Shown: positions 32,537 to 45,224 of the stretch, one piece after another
How the letters are laid out: every line of letters starts with the position of its first letter
How positions within the stretch are numbered: the stretch's first letter is position 1
Source of the DNA: Hydrangea macrophylla
Taxonomy: Eukaryota; Streptophyta; Magnoliopsida; Cornales; Hydrangeaceae
NCBI GenBank assembly: GCA_033977485.1
Contig: CM066993.1
Span: 73,014,864-73,078,863, forward strand
DNA: 64,000 nt
Reading direction: 5' to 3'
Translations under genes and position numbers: made by a program
The notes under the pieces: model-generated
The model's input: only the letters and a program-made list of their open reading frames with translations
Told to the model about the DNA's origin: nothing
The model's database searches: none

Positions 32537-33650
32537 TTTGGGCATTGAACGACTATAAGAAGGGTACTAGAGACTCGGTCGGGACAAGAAAATGTCTAGG
32601 ACTCCTAAAAAAAATGAGACATTCTTAAAATGAAAGGACCTTTATTCGCAATATTAAGTGACTCGTCAAAATAAATTAGGTACTAATAAAATTTTTTAAA
32701 GGAACACGTGTACCTCAAAAGTGACGAATCTGGATAAATCTTTGAGCCGATGTAGCGCAACGTACTCCCCAGTAGCTTGATTGTGAAATCTCCAATTTTT
32801 GATGTAGATGTAAAATAACAAAAGAAATTTACTCAAATTTAAAAAAAAATTCAAAATAGCACAAAATAGTGGGTTGTTGGGTTGGACTTGGCTGATGGAC
32901 TGAAATAGTGGGCTGACGTTTAGAAAGTGGGCCGTAAACAAAGGCTTAGGTTTGAGAAGGGGTTGTAGTATTTGGGCCAATTAGTGGGTAAAAGGGCTGA
33001 TACAGATTTAGGTTAAAACAAACAGATTTTGGGTTAGGAACAATGGGCTTTCTTCTATTTTAAAGAAGGTGTGGGGGTTTATTTAAAAGGAAAAAAGCCT
33101 GGGCTTATTGGGCTTTATTTTTAGACACACTCAAAAGGAAAGAGAGTGGGCTGGTTAGCTTGCTCTAATAAGAGACAAAACAATGGGTTTTAACAATTGC
33201 TTTTCATATTGACATAGAAGCCCATTCTCCATTAGGTATCAACACAGAAACCCTATTAGAGAATAAAGAAAAGCCAACAGCTTCAAAAGGGGTCTCACAC
33301 GATGGTAGTGGCTAGTGGCTTTGGTCACGATCTGGTACTTCTCAATGGCACGAATGGCCAGGTTCGAACTAGATAGAGTTTGCTTGGATAAAGAGTGCCA
33401 AAAAATCAAAAGTGTTAGGGGGTGTTGGATTCGATCGGGTGGAAGTGGGATTGTGATAGTGGTAGGGGTTTTGGGTGGATGAAACATGGAGGAAGAAGGT
33501 GAGGATTAGGCTTTGTTTATTCAGAGGATGAAGTGATGGTTAGAGCTAGGTTCTTGCGGCGACTGATGAAGGTGTTGGTGATAGTTAGGTTTGATTTTTG
33601 GGATCTGCGACTAGGTTTAAGGGATTGTTTGGTAAGGATTTTGATGGATT
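32537..33650. other. No recognisable feature
   Basis: AT- and G-rich sequence with frequent GGGCT words (32875-33170). By position it could be the gag region of the minus-strand element whose LTR is at 33675, but I see no gag motif. Confidence 0.4.
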
Positions 33651-34118
33651 GCTCTTTAGCCCTGATACCGAATTTGATGTAGAACACGTCAAGAAAATTA
33701 AATTTTGATGGAAAATTGATAGGAGGAAAGCAATAGGAGAATAAAGAATCAGAAAAGAACCCTCGGTATCCCTGTACCTCTATCCATGTACCTAGAGTTT
33801 GCAAAAAATTAAAGGCATCTCTATGTAATCAAACATCAATATTTTTTTTATTCATAATCAACTAACTAATAGAAGATTGTATCACCTTATTTATAGAGAG
33901 AAAAGTCTTCTAACCTAAGAAAACTTCCTAAAGATAAAATCTCCTAAAAGAGAAACTTCCTATTAAAACTTTTTCCATAAATTTGAAACTTCCAAAGATA
34001 ACTACTTCCTAGAAATAAAGATTCCTATTTTATGGAAGTAAAAAAATAAAATAACTAATTACAATTGACTCCCGGGTCAAATACAAGAATCATAGAATGA
34101 CCCTTTGGTTCCCCATCA
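33651..34118 (-). mobile_element. LTR with primer site, minus strand
   Basis: TGATGTAGAACACG...GGTTCCCCATCA (33675-34118, 444 bp) reads TGATGGGGAACC...CTACATCA on the minus strand. A minus-strand TATA-like CTATAAATAAGG lies near 33887-33898. GGTATCAGGGCTAAAGAGC (33651-33669, minus) just after it resembles a Met-tRNA primer site with one change. Probable 5' LTR of the element with protease at 32319-32536. Confidence 0.55.
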
Positions 34119-35221
34119 TCTACCCTTCATACAAGGGGCAAACTTCGGTCACCTACCTCATTTGCCCAAAACCTCCAATAAACCAGCGTACAAACTAGGG
34201 GCAAACCTCGATCATCTACCTCGTTTGCCTATGAATTTCACTTCCTACACTTCAAACTAGGGGCAAACTTCGTTTGCTTAACCCCTTCACACCAAGGGCA
34301 AGTTTTCAAGTCGCCAAGTTGTTTTGAACAGATAGAAATAGAGTATCTTTTATTCTCAAAGCTAGGGCACTAATTCAAAGCACAATTTGGATAAGCAAAT
34401 AATTGGCTAGACTTTAGGAAGGAGTTTTGAAAGTTTAGATTTATCAGCAGAGTGCTACCACAAAAGACGAGAAATGGACATATAAGTAAAGCGGAACATC
34501 ATTTATGACGAAGGCAAATTAGATCATGGCAATTTGGGAATCTTGTTGTCAATCCTTCTTTGGTTGATTCAGTAATAATCTAATCAAAAGAGTATCAGAG
34601 GCTCAAGGTTTCATACTAACTAACCCAACTTTCTTGTCATCTCTACTCCTGTCAAGCTCATTTGTTTGATCGAATGGTCTCAAATGTGTGGGTTTAAAGT
34701 GATTCCCAATTATAAAACCTGTGAATACAAGTAGAAGTTCCAAACACCATTACTGCACTTGTCAAGACTGCAACATGATAAGAATAAGTTAGTTCGTAAG
34801 ATCCACTGGCAATCTTCCTCTAGTTCTTCAGCAACCAGACCAAATTCATGTCACAAATTTCCTTCATCCCCAGCTGATTTACTCTATTCTCAGTGCAATC
34901 ATTCCCTCCCCAACAGAATCCTCTCATCCCCAGCAAAGTCATTCCCAACAGAGCTAGTTCATCTCCAGAAAAGTTTCCTAAACAAATGTGGTGTGTCTCA
35001 ATCAAAACCACATCCTTTCCAAGTCTTCAGAAAAAACTATTTTCATCCCAGTAAGGGTCGTTACCTTCCCCACATAGTTAGTTCACTCCTAACAGGATTG
35101 TCCCTAGAAGAAATGTTTTTCCTCTAACAAGTTTAGTCTATCTTCAGTACAATCACTTACTCTATTGGCATAATCATCTTACCCCCAAAAGAGTCATTTC
35201 ATCCCTAGAAGATTCAATTTA

Positions 35222-35600
35222 TCCCCAACAGTCCAATCCATGACAGTCACAGTAGTTCACTGTTGACTTATCATCTCGATTCGTACATCATCAATCCAAT
35301 CCATGATAGTCACAGTAGTTCACTATCGACTTATCATCTCGATTCGTACATCATCAATCTAATGCATGACAGTTACCGTAGTTCACTGTCGATTCGTCAT
35401 CTCGATTAGTACATCGTTAGTTCTTCTGATCACTGTTAGTCCAATCGATGATCCGACCCATGGCAGTCATAGTAGTTCACTGTCGACTTGTCACCTCGAT
35501 TAATATGTCATTAGTTCTTCTGATCACGATTAGTCCAACTGTTGATCCAATCCATGACATTCATAGCAATTCACTATCAACTTGTCATTTGCCAGTTCGT
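35222..35600. repeat. Minisatellite: ATCCATGACAGTCACAG units
   Basis: Five or more units built from CAATCCATGACAGTCAYAGTAGTTCACTGTCGACTT and TCATCTCGATTNGTACATC. The unit is 64-66 bp at the left and about 100 bp further right, where TTAGTTCTTCTGATCAC is added. Confidence 0.9.
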
Positions 35601-35835
35601 TAATCATCATTAGTTCACCGTCATTCTTATTCAAAATATATCGTGTTCATCTTTCTCATTCAAAAGTACTTTCAGTTCATCAATCTCATTTAAACTATAT
35701 TCTGTTCATTCTCTTTATGTTAGTTACATTGTGCGACCCATCACTCTCAAATCATCATTCACTTGAACACATTATATTTATCACTATGCTCTTAATCTGA
35801 CACGATTCCATCAGACACAACACTCGCATTTTATA

Positions 35836-36245
35836 AGCCCCCTAGATTGAGGCAAATCTCTTGTTGAAAGCCCTATAGATTAAGGCAAACCTTTCGTTTA
35901 AAGCCCCCTAGATTGAGGCAAACCTTTCGTTGACAGCTCTCTAGATTGAGGCAAATCTTTCGTTGAAAGCCCTATAGATTGAGGCAAATCTTTGATTCAA
36001 AGCCCCCTAGATTGAGGCAAACCTCTCGTCGAAAGCCCTATAGATTGAGGCAAATCTCTCGTTGAAAGCCCTATGGATTGAGGCAAACCTTTAGTTGAAA
36101 GCCCCCTAGATTGAGGCAAATCTCTTGTCGAAAGACCTCTAGAATGAGGCAAATCTTTCTTTAAAAGTCCTTTAGATCGAGACAAATCTTTTATCAAACG
36201 TCCTCTAGATTGAAAATCCTCTCTCCGTCCTAGATTGGGCACCTA
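35836..36245. repeat. Minisatellite: GCCCCCTAGATTGAGGCAAA units
   Basis: About twelve imperfect units of 30-32 bp (AAAGCCCTATAGATTGAGGCAAATCTNTCGTTG), decaying to the right. A minus-strand 81-codon ORF with a repeating LPQSRGLSTR pattern is a by-product. Confidence 0.93.
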
Positions 36246-36414
36246 GCTGAATTGTCCTAGATTGGACACCTCTTTTGGAAATCTTTTGTTCTAGATGGAA
36301 TAACATGGGGTTTTGAAGGAATGATCATTCGCGAGTTGGAGTAACTTGGGATTATTCTATTGATAAGTAGCATAAGGCATGAAACGCATCTATGTCAATA
36401 ATCACAATATGGCT

Positions 36415-36870
36415 TCCCAGCCCGTCGCTTGGTATATAGGACTTCTGCGTCCATCGGTTATCTTTGGCTCCTTGTCCGTCGTTTGATATCTAAGACTTTT
36501 GTGTCCGTCAATTATCTTGGGCTTCCCTTTCCTTGGCTTGATATCTAGGACTTCCGCTTCCATCTTCCCCGTCTACTCTTTGATATCCAGGACTTTTGCG
36601 TCCATCAGTTATCTCGGGTTACCCCGTCTACTATTCGGTATTTGGGACTTCCATGTCCTCTACTCTAGGGCTTCCATGTCCATCATTAGGACTTCTATGT
36701 CCGTCGTCAGTCATTTAGGGCTTCCATGTCCATCATTTGGGGCTTCCACGTTCGTCGGCAGTAAATTAGGGCTTCCATCATTGGTGATTCCACTTCCGTC
36801 ATCAATCATTCAGGGCTTCTATGTCTGATGCTTAAAATCTTGGATTTTGCATCTGTCGGTCATCTTCTAT
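36415..36870. repeat. Minisatellite: GGGCTTCCATGTCCATC units
   Basis: About 15 imperfect units of 25-35 bp built on (A/G)GGACTTCYRYGTCCRTC, changing gradually from TAGGACTTCTGCGTCC to TAGGGCTTCCATGTCC. The plus-strand 109-codon ORF crossing it is repeat-derived. Confidence 0.88.
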
Positions 36871-37416
36871 GCTCTGTGGTCAATTAATGTCCTCTGGGAT
36901 CCCATATCCAATTATACTTGCTCGCGAAGCACACTTCCTAAAATTCAAGAAGTTTTCCCTAAGACCTTGAGTCTTTAGAACCTCGGCACATTTATCCAGG
37001 TCAACTGCTGTATTTAAGTAAAAAATACTAGCACAACATAAGTCCACTCTGAGTGGCACACACCCCATAATACCAGCTCATACTAGGATCAAAACACGGG
37101 ATATGATAGGACTCAGGATAATTCATATCACACCCATGCATTACATAGCATCATCCCTGCATATAGCATCCGCTTGATTGTTGTGCATTTACATGTGTTT
37201 TTGTTTCTTTGGGCCCAAACTATGTCCTGGTCTGATTCCCCTTGGGATACGTAGGCAGCTCACGCAGAGCGCGACCAGTACTAGCCTTAACACTAATTTT
37301 TCTTGCATTTTTTGCCACACACTTGTTTTTATCCTAAATCCTTAGCCTCCAAAAGTCCCGTCTCTTCCAGGCTTTGGCACTCACTTGAGACATGCATTGC
37401 CTCTCAAGTTCATGCC

Positions 37417-37430
37417 AAAGAGGGACAAAT
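37417..37430 (+). promoter_or_regulatory. Polypurine tract before Tat-like LTR
   Basis: AAAGAGGGACAAAT directly precedes TGTAGACACCCCCATTTTG, a combination typical of Tat/Ogre-group Gypsy elements. Confidence 0.8.
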
Positions 37431-37887
37431 TGTAGACACCCCCATTTTGTCAACTAACATATTTAGGAGTACACTAACATGGTAGTCCTAAATGATTGAA
37501 AAGTTGCACAGAAAGACTCTTGGAAATCACCTCCATCTCTCGAAAAGCTCAAAAATCGATGAAAATGATCAAAAATTCCCCCTGATAGCCCAAAACTCCC
37601 AGATTTGATTCGAAAGTTCTGGAAACATACTACTTCCTAAAAAAAAGTAATAAAATGAGTTTTAAAGTAAAATTGGATGAAATTGTCACCTCCCAAAGAC
37701 CTCCAGAAGTCCCAGAAGTTCCCGGAAGGCCCCGTTGACCAGTTTGACAAGAGTTTGACCAAAATCATTCGGATTCACCCGAAAGTTTTGAGATTGTAAT
37801 ACCCTATATTTTAATTATACTTTTGTGCTTCTATGTATATAAATAAAACCCTTGGACTCATCCTTATCTTTGTTAAACTTTAGACTC

Positions 37888-38060
37888 CAATCGATTGGCA
37901 TAATTCCCAATCGATTGCCATCTTTTGAAGTACTAATCGATTGCCTTGTTTTCCAATCGATTGGTATCCTGCTGACCTGAATCCATTACGTGGCACTATC
38001 CCAATTGATTACCATCAAATATCTGATGCCAATTGATTGTCATTTGGTCCCAATCGATTG
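37888..38060. repeat. CAATCGATTG palindrome cluster
   Basis: CAATCGATTG at 37888, 37908, 37954 and 38051. One- and two-mismatch copies lie at 37934 (TAATCGATTG), 38002 and 38030. Pair steps are 20, 20 and 21 bp. Confidence 0.9.
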
Positions 38061-39229
38061 TCAAGCTAAAATACTGTAATGTATCAAAGGGCGTGTTGGC
38101 CGTAATGTATCAAAGAGCATGTTGGCCGTAACGTATCATGGTGATTTGGCTGTAAATATAGGACTATGTGTCTAATTTATGTATAATAGAATTGGAGCTT
38201 TGTGTCAAGTGTGATAAGTGTGAAGTATTAAGCTACGTGCCAGGTTAGTAGAGAGTTGTTCGAGATGTGCACTACAACAAAAATGTGCTTTGGCGATAAA
38301 CAGATTTCGTCGCCAAAAGTCCATTTTTCGTCGCTAAAGGCTTTAGCGATGAAAAAATTTCGTCGCCAATTTCGTCGCCTTTGCCTTGTCACTAAAGGCT
38401 CCTGGCGACGAAATTTTTCTTTTGTCACCATAGACAAAAATGGCGACGAAAAAGTTTCGTCGCTATTGGTCACAATTTTCGTCGCCATTGATGCGCATTT
38501 TGTTGCCAAAAGAGTCATTTTTTTTTAGTAATTTTGCATTAGCGACGAAAAATTTTCGTCGCCAATTCATCATATGCAATGGCGACAAATTATTTTCGTC
38601 ACCAATTCATTTTCAGCATATGCAATGGCGACGAAATAATTTTGTCGCCAAATATATAAAATGGATGCTTGTATTAGCGACGAAAAGTTTCGTCGCCAAT
38701 TCATTTTCAGCATATGTAATGGCGATGAAATAATTTTGTCGCCAAATATATAAAATGGTTGCTTGTATTAGCGACGAAATAATTTTGTCGCTAAAATTTT
38801 ATATTCTAATAAATAGAATTATTTGAATATGCTATAATCCCGTACATTCCTATTTATCACAATAATTTTCAAAACCAAAAGAGAATTATATTAAACACAA
38901 AAAGATCCAATGATCCTGTGTAACTTCATTATACAAGAAGTTTTAATATTGTAAATTATTCATTAGCCCAACAAAGAGATAAAAAGTAACAAAGTAATAT
39001 CACATTGTTCACTACTTAACAAATTGTCCGACTACATAGCAAAATAATAAGATGTCTCCGACAATCTACACATCCACCATGTCCACACCCAATCTGCATG
39101 AAAGCAACGAAAATCATTAATATCTCATAAGTTAGTGAAACATCATAAAATATGTGAAATATGAAGTAATTACAAATTAGAGTTTTTCTCGAACATAAGC
39201 TATAAATTGTCCTAAGTTCTGAAATTTAC

Positions 39230-39960
39230 CCCAGGAGTCAATTATTCATTTTGTTTGTTCCTACAAGTCTATTTAGTCGTACTCGAGGTGGGAGCGTGGG
39301 TTTGATGGCAGGCTAACAATCGGTTGTCCGAGTTGCCATGTAAAACCTCGATTATGAGTGTTTTGGAGTGTTTTTAACATTTTCAGCTATGGAATCTACC
39401 TCGGGAGTCCTTTATTCATTATGTTTCTTTCTATAAGCATATTTAGTCTTACCCCAAGGTGGAAATGTAGGTTTGGTGTAAGTCGGACAGTTAGTTGTCC
39501 CAATTGCCATGTAAAACGCCGATTATAGTTATTTTTTGGGCCTATTTCGACGTTTTAAGCTATACATTCCACCCCGGGAGTCCATTATTCATTCCATTTC
39601 TTCCTACAAGTCTATTTAGTCATACCCGAGGTGGGAGTGTAAGTTTGGTGGCAGCCGGACAGTCGGTTGTCCGAGTTGCCATGTAAAACTCCTATTATAG
39701 GTGTTTTTTGAAACTTTTTCGATGTTTTAAGCCTATGGATTCTAACCCAGTAGTCCATTATTCATTCCGTTTCTTCCTACAAGTCTATTTAATCATACGC
39801 GATGTAGGAGCACGATTTTGGTGGCGGACAGACAGCCAGTTGTCCAAGTCGCTTTGTAAAACCTCGATTATGAGTGTTTTGGAGTGTTTTTTGACGTTTC
39901 AAACTATGGAATCCACACCTGGAGTCCGTTAATCATTCTGTTTCTTCCTATTAAGTCTAT
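39230..39960. repeat. Tandem modules of about 172 bp in CACTA 2
   Basis: Units start with a GGAGTCC-type phrase at 39234, 39404, 39577, 39748 and 39921 (steps 170-173 bp). Each reads ATTCATTCCGTTTCTTCCTAC, then CTATTTAGTC, GAGGTGGGAG, GGTTGTCC and GCCATGTAAAAC. They align with the later units of CACTA 1 (26380-26680). Confidence 0.9.
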
Positions 39961-42450
39961 TGCACGTTTGTTTCTAAATTCAATTCTTCAAATCTGCCCA
40001 TACTTTATTTATATGGATTGAAGAAGTTATTTTCTGTCAAATATCACATATAGATTCACTGTTTTTTAACTTATTAGTTTATATTTCTGTATGTTAGTAT
40101 TTAGATTAAGTTCATAGTAAGTTTAATTCACTATTTTTGGTATTCTGGTTAATTCGCTGCTTTAGTTGAACTTAGTTAAATTGTAAGTTTGCCTTCTTCC
40201 TACTTGGATAGCATTAAGTTGTAGTTTAAACAAGTAGTTGTTTTTATCTAGTTTTATTTCTTTTATATTTCCTTGCATTACTTTAGTTTCACTAGTTTTA
40301 ATTCAGTCTGTTAATCTAGTTTACCATGAAACCCCCCCAAAAAAATTAGTTTAGGATCTTTCCACCTTTAATAATCTACTACTTGCACGATCACCTATAC
40401 TTTGGTGTAGCATTAAGAGCGCACAACATTTTACTCGTGTAAGCTATCTAGATACAAAGCCTCTCGGAAGGGGAAAAAATGAGACACACATGTATAGTAA
40501 AGTTTGATACAAAAAATGAGAACATCAAAAGGGCACTCGGAAGGGGAAACATCAAAACAACAGTGATGTGATAAAAGTGAGAATACGATGATACTTTTCA
40601 TTTAATAATTTTTTTTGTCACTTTGTTCAAGCAGAAACATTTATGCTCTTCCAGGCAACAACATAACATGAACAAGTATTAATGAACAATAAGGCATCTC
40701 ATTTCCTGCTGACGTAATAAAATTCAGTGTTATCTTTACAAACTACTACATTTACAAGCTAGTACATGTCAAATTCAGTGTACAGATTGGGTTAAGGTTA
40801 GATCAAATTAAATCAGAAACTAGTCAAAAATTATACTTGGTAGATTGGTGTAGATATAAAATACCCCTTAGGTTCGAGTACACTTCACATTCAAGTATTT
40901 TAATAGGGGAATTGCTATCCTACTTCACATGTTTTTCAATTATACTTGGCCTTATCTTTTTCAATTTTTCCTATTTTCTTATATTTTCCTTAAGATAAAT
41001 AAAATGAAATGATGATTTTCATAAGGGAATTTTAGTAGTTCATTTAACATGGTACATGATGAACTTGTGTTGTAAATTATCCAATTGCATAAACGTACTC
41101 AGGTTAGTGTATAATAGGCTTCTGCACTATTACAATTTACATGTGAACAACACCAGAAGCCTAATAAGTTGAAGACTTAATCCAAAGGAAATTAAGGCTT
41201 GTAAGATATACATAGCCTCACTATCCTAAGGCTTTAGTTTATTAAAGCTTGTATCATATACATAGCCTCACTATCCTAAGGCTTTAAAGAACAAAAACAA
41301 CTATATATTAGGAGAGAGATTGAGATGTACCGAGAGATTGAGAGCATCCGGTTCATGTATAGGCGTAGAAACAAATAAGGCTTCACCACAGATTCTCCAA
41401 TCCACGAGAGCTACAAAAATATAGTTACAAGAAGAACGTATCAAACTAAAGCATAGCAAAATTTTGTAAATCACAATTACAAATTTTGAATCCCAATTTG
41501 ATACCTCAATGCTTTTAACTTACAATTTGATTTACAAATACACAATTTGAATCCCAAATTCGTTCCCAAATGCAATGCTTCCCAAAATTTCATTCCCATT
41601 AAGAATATGCATGTGTTCCTGAAACAATGAGGCTAGAAGGCATAAAACAGTGAAAGAAATTCATGGATCGTCAGTTTTAAATCACAAGTTCCAAGAATGT
41701 TTGCCAAATACATTTGAACCCTCAAAGAATAACGCGAAACTTTAATTGAATGTATAGCATGATCTGGATAAGTTGGGGGCTGCTCGCTACATTGTGTACA
41801 ACAACAAATGAACTTATAATTGAGCTATAACTCTGACTGCCTCATTCCCTGTAAAATAGAGTGTGTAAAAAGTACAAGGGAATTAGTTTTCATTCTTATT
41901 TTCTTTTCCCTCACTAATTCCATAAAAAGAGTCTTAGTGAATTTGTGGTAAGGTAGTAATTAGTTGGACAGTAGGATTCACTTTCCAGCATCATATGGTA
42001 CTAAAAGCCATGAGATGTAGCCCACCCCCATGTTTAGTTTGAGGGAAGAGGGGAAGGAATGATAGAGGTAAGGGAAGAGAGGATGAAATAAGTTAAAGTC
42101 ACTTGTTTGTAAAATGGAAGAGAAAAGGGAATGGAAGAGCTTGGCATTTATAAGTCCCCTCCAAATGCATAGGTTCGGTATTCGAACCTCATTCCCCTCC
42201 CCATATAAAAAATAAAAAATAAAAATACCATCCTCAAAGTTTAAAAGGCCTATTATATCTCTCTTGGCCAAATTGATCCATATCTTCAAACACCAATAAG
42301 TTTATTTCTCATTATAATAATTCCCTTCCTGGTTTTTAGAAATTTAATTTTGTAAAGTATCTTTTTCTTTGCCTAGTAAAAGAAAACATCCTAATTATTT
42401 GATGGCAATTAATACGGCCTACAATTTTTACATGAAATGAAAATAGCAAA

Positions 42451-42596
42451 TCCGAGCAACGGCTTAGCCTAGTTAGTAAAAAGGCTCTCCACGCCAACCA
42501 TATACTAGGGTTCAAACATAGCCCGACCCTAACATTTATGTCCTCACACGAGATTACTACATCAAATGATCAAAAAAAAATTACACATAAATAAAT
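42451..42596 (+). mobile_element. tRNA-derived SINE
   Basis: A-box-like TAGCCTAGTTAGTA (about 42465) and B-box-like GGGTTCAAACATAG (about 42509), with an A-rich tail (42571-42580). Perfect 9-bp flanks AATAGCAAA (42442-42450, 42597-42605). It differs from the SINEs at 3546 and 22175. Confidence 0.7.
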
Positions 42597-42981
42597 AATA
42601 GCAAACCTAATCCTGTGTACTCCGCAGTCCATATGCGAAGTGGTCATTTTCCAGCTTTGAAGTTGTGACTCCCAAATCACAATAGAGGAACTTTGGCGTC
42701 TTTTTTTTTTATTTCTACTATGATACGTTTTAATCCTCTTTTTCTGAATTCTATGGAATGCACATTCTAGTGGCTTAGGATGTATCAACAAACTAGTGAC
42801 TTTGGTGCTAAAATATTATAACTTGGTGTTGCAATTTTGTACCATTTGAAAATTAATGATTCTCAAAAGCAAAAGGTTTTTCAAAGGTATAACGGTTTGG
42901 CAACAAGTTAGCATGTCTATACAAAACTATGCTAATTAACCACATCACCCCTTCCAACAGATTAAAAATGGTCATTAACCC

Positions 42982-42984
<3 letters not shown>

Positions 42985-43035
<51 letters not shown>
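42985..43035. repeat. (CT)n microsatellite
   Basis: About 25 CT units followed by a T run. Reading frames through it encode only Ser-Leu or Arg-Glu. Confidence 0.98.
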
Positions 43036-43043
<8 letters not shown>

Positions 43044-43646
43044 TTTTTATCATTATCATTTTAAGTGTTGCAAAACACAAAGGGTCCCCATATTTGAGTC
43101 CTAGAGAAACATTTCATCCACCCGAGTAGTTCAGTGAAGCAAAATGAGATTATATAATTAGAAGGAAAAAAGCAGTGGTACATGAGAACATACATACATC
43201 ATTCATAAATAGACGGACCATTACATACAACCTACAACAACCTATCTTTTCAAAACATTAAAGAACAATAGTTGTAAGTGTAAGTGAAATTAATTTCTCC
43301 ACAGTTTTGTTTTTCTACATTTGCCATGAAAGCAATCACTTGTGGTGATTGGCACACTATCATTCTTTTTTCCCCAAAATTTCAATCCAAACAACTTTCA
43401 GATTTCTAATTCGGCCAATTGTTGTGTGAAAAGTGGCTTTGCTATGACTCTTAGGTCCACATATAGTGATTATACTATATAGCTTATTAGCCTAGACAAG
43501 ATCACAAAATAGATATCAAGATCCAAAATAAAACAACAATTCACAACAAATCAACCACTGAAAACCTTTAGATTTCAGAACTACAACTATAGATTTAAGA
43601 ACTAATAGATTAAAAAAAAAAAATAAATGAGGGAGACATAGCCAAT

Positions 43647-43648
<2 letters not shown>

Positions 43649-43690
<42 letters not shown>
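43649..43690. repeat. (GA)n microsatellite and GC-rich neighbour
   Basis: About 20 GA units. The following 43735-43850 is a GTGGTGG/GGCGGCGG-rich patch unlike its AT-rich surroundings. It could be a captured gene fragment, but no domain is readable. Confidence 0.9.
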
Positions 43691-43692
<2 letters not shown>

Positions 43693-44389
43693 AACATTAG
43701 GAAGTGGGTTTTAGGGAAATCAGTACCCCCTCTCATTGGGCAGCGGCGGTGGAGTGGTGGTAGGTGGCGGCGGCGTGGAGTGGTGGAAGGTGGCGACGAC
43801 GTGCAGTGGTGGAAGGGGCCGGCGACATAGAGTGGTGGGTGCCGGCGTTCAGTCTCTCTTCTTCTCGTTCCCCTCTCTTTTCTCACTAGGGCTAGCAGAG
43901 AGTGTAAAATGTGGGGGGAGGGAATGTTAGAGGGAAAACTTTGGGGAAAATTTTGGTATCCTTGCGAATTTTTCCTGTTTTGGGTTTTGTTTATTTATTT
44001 ATTTATTAATGTATTTTGGGTTTGGAAAAAGTGAAACTGTTAATATTTTCTTCAAAATTGTCTCAAAATTTTCACCAGTTTTGAAGGAAATATTAACAGG
44101 TAACTTTGCCCAAGCCCAAAATATATTAAAAAAAAAAATGTTTTTGCCCAAAACAGGGAAAAATCGTAAGGCGCCCAAAATTTTCCTCTAACATTTTTCC
44201 GTCCCCTACATAAAAAAATAAACCCTTTGTAAGTTTAATTTGTGGGTTAATCCCCTACATCGAGATAATGTTGTCATTTAATCCACCTATGTAGAGACCC
44301 CCTATGAGGGGCTAATTTTGAGGTTAAATGCATATGTGGATTTGACAATTTAACTCTCTTATGTGAGATTAATTTTAACACTTAATCAT

Positions 44390-44930
44390 CATATGCGATG
44401 TTTTGAGAGAAATCTTAGTAGTTTTGAACCACAAAGGTTAAGTATCTACTTTTGAACCATAGAGGAGTAAAGTGAAAATGGATCTAACTACAGGGGGTAA
44501 TAGTTAACCCTTTTTTTTAGCCACCAGCTCATACTATCTTTTCAGTGGTAAATATATCTTGTTAGATTCTATTCGAAAAATAAATTGATGGGTAAAGGTT
44601 CTTTTTCAATCCCAAATTGGCTTCCCAAATATGTGATTTCTCAATTATACCATGTGGTATCACCGATCACTATCACAATATGTGGTATAACTGACAAAGT
44701 ATTTGAAAACCGAATTGCAAATTTTTCAAATTTTAAATTCCAAATTGAATCACTATCACAATACGTAGCATTACCCTTTGGGATTCATAATTTGTTGGGT
44801 TAAATAGATTTTACCCCCTTGTGGTTAGGCTCATTTTCACTTTACCCCATGTGATTCAAAAATGGACACTTAACCCCTCCTTGTGGTTTCAGACTAAAGT
44901 GAAACTGCTAAGATTTCCTTCAAAATTGAT
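44390..44930. repeat. Inverted pair of GGGTTAA... elements
   Basis: GGGTTAACTATTACCCCC...TTTTCACTTTACTCC (minus, from 44510 leftward) and GGGTTAAATAGATTTTACCCCC...TTTTCACTTTACCCC (plus, from 44797) are diverged inverted copies about 120 bp long, separated by 287 bp. A third partial copy is near 44010-44100. Confidence 0.6.
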
Positions 44931-45224
44931 GAAAAATTTAAAATTGACCAAAAATATTAGCACTTAACCCCCTTTTTGTCTATTATTTTATATTTTTATT
45001 TAATTAATTATCAAATATAATAGTAAAATATTATTTACTATAATATATTTTATTTATTTATTATTTAACTAATTAAATTTTAGTATTTGTAAATAACACA
45101 TATTAACATAGATATCACTAATTAAATTTAACTAATATTAACATAATATTATTTCACATACTGTCATTTAACATTATATTATTTAACTAATTAAATTGTA
45201 TATTACATTTTGTTGCCATAAATA

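Larger units (their letters stand above)
34119..37416 (+). other. Non-coding 3' internal region of a Tat/Ogre-like Gypsy
   Basis: It ends at the polypurine tract before the LTR at 37431. It includes repeated CAAACTAGGGGCAAAC...CTACCTCGTTTGCC lines (34130-34320), three minisatellite families (separate entries), and TTGGGATACGTAGGCAGC (37250-37260), a phrase typical of this retroelement group. No ORF shows a known domain. Confidence 0.6.

Noticed and set aside
42853..43129. ORFs over the (CT)n tract
   Set aside because: Simple-sequence translation.
43602..43930. GC-rich patch as first exon of a captured gene
   Set aside because: Codon use looks gene-like (GGTGG repeats), but no domain, no splice partner and no continuation; kept only as a note.
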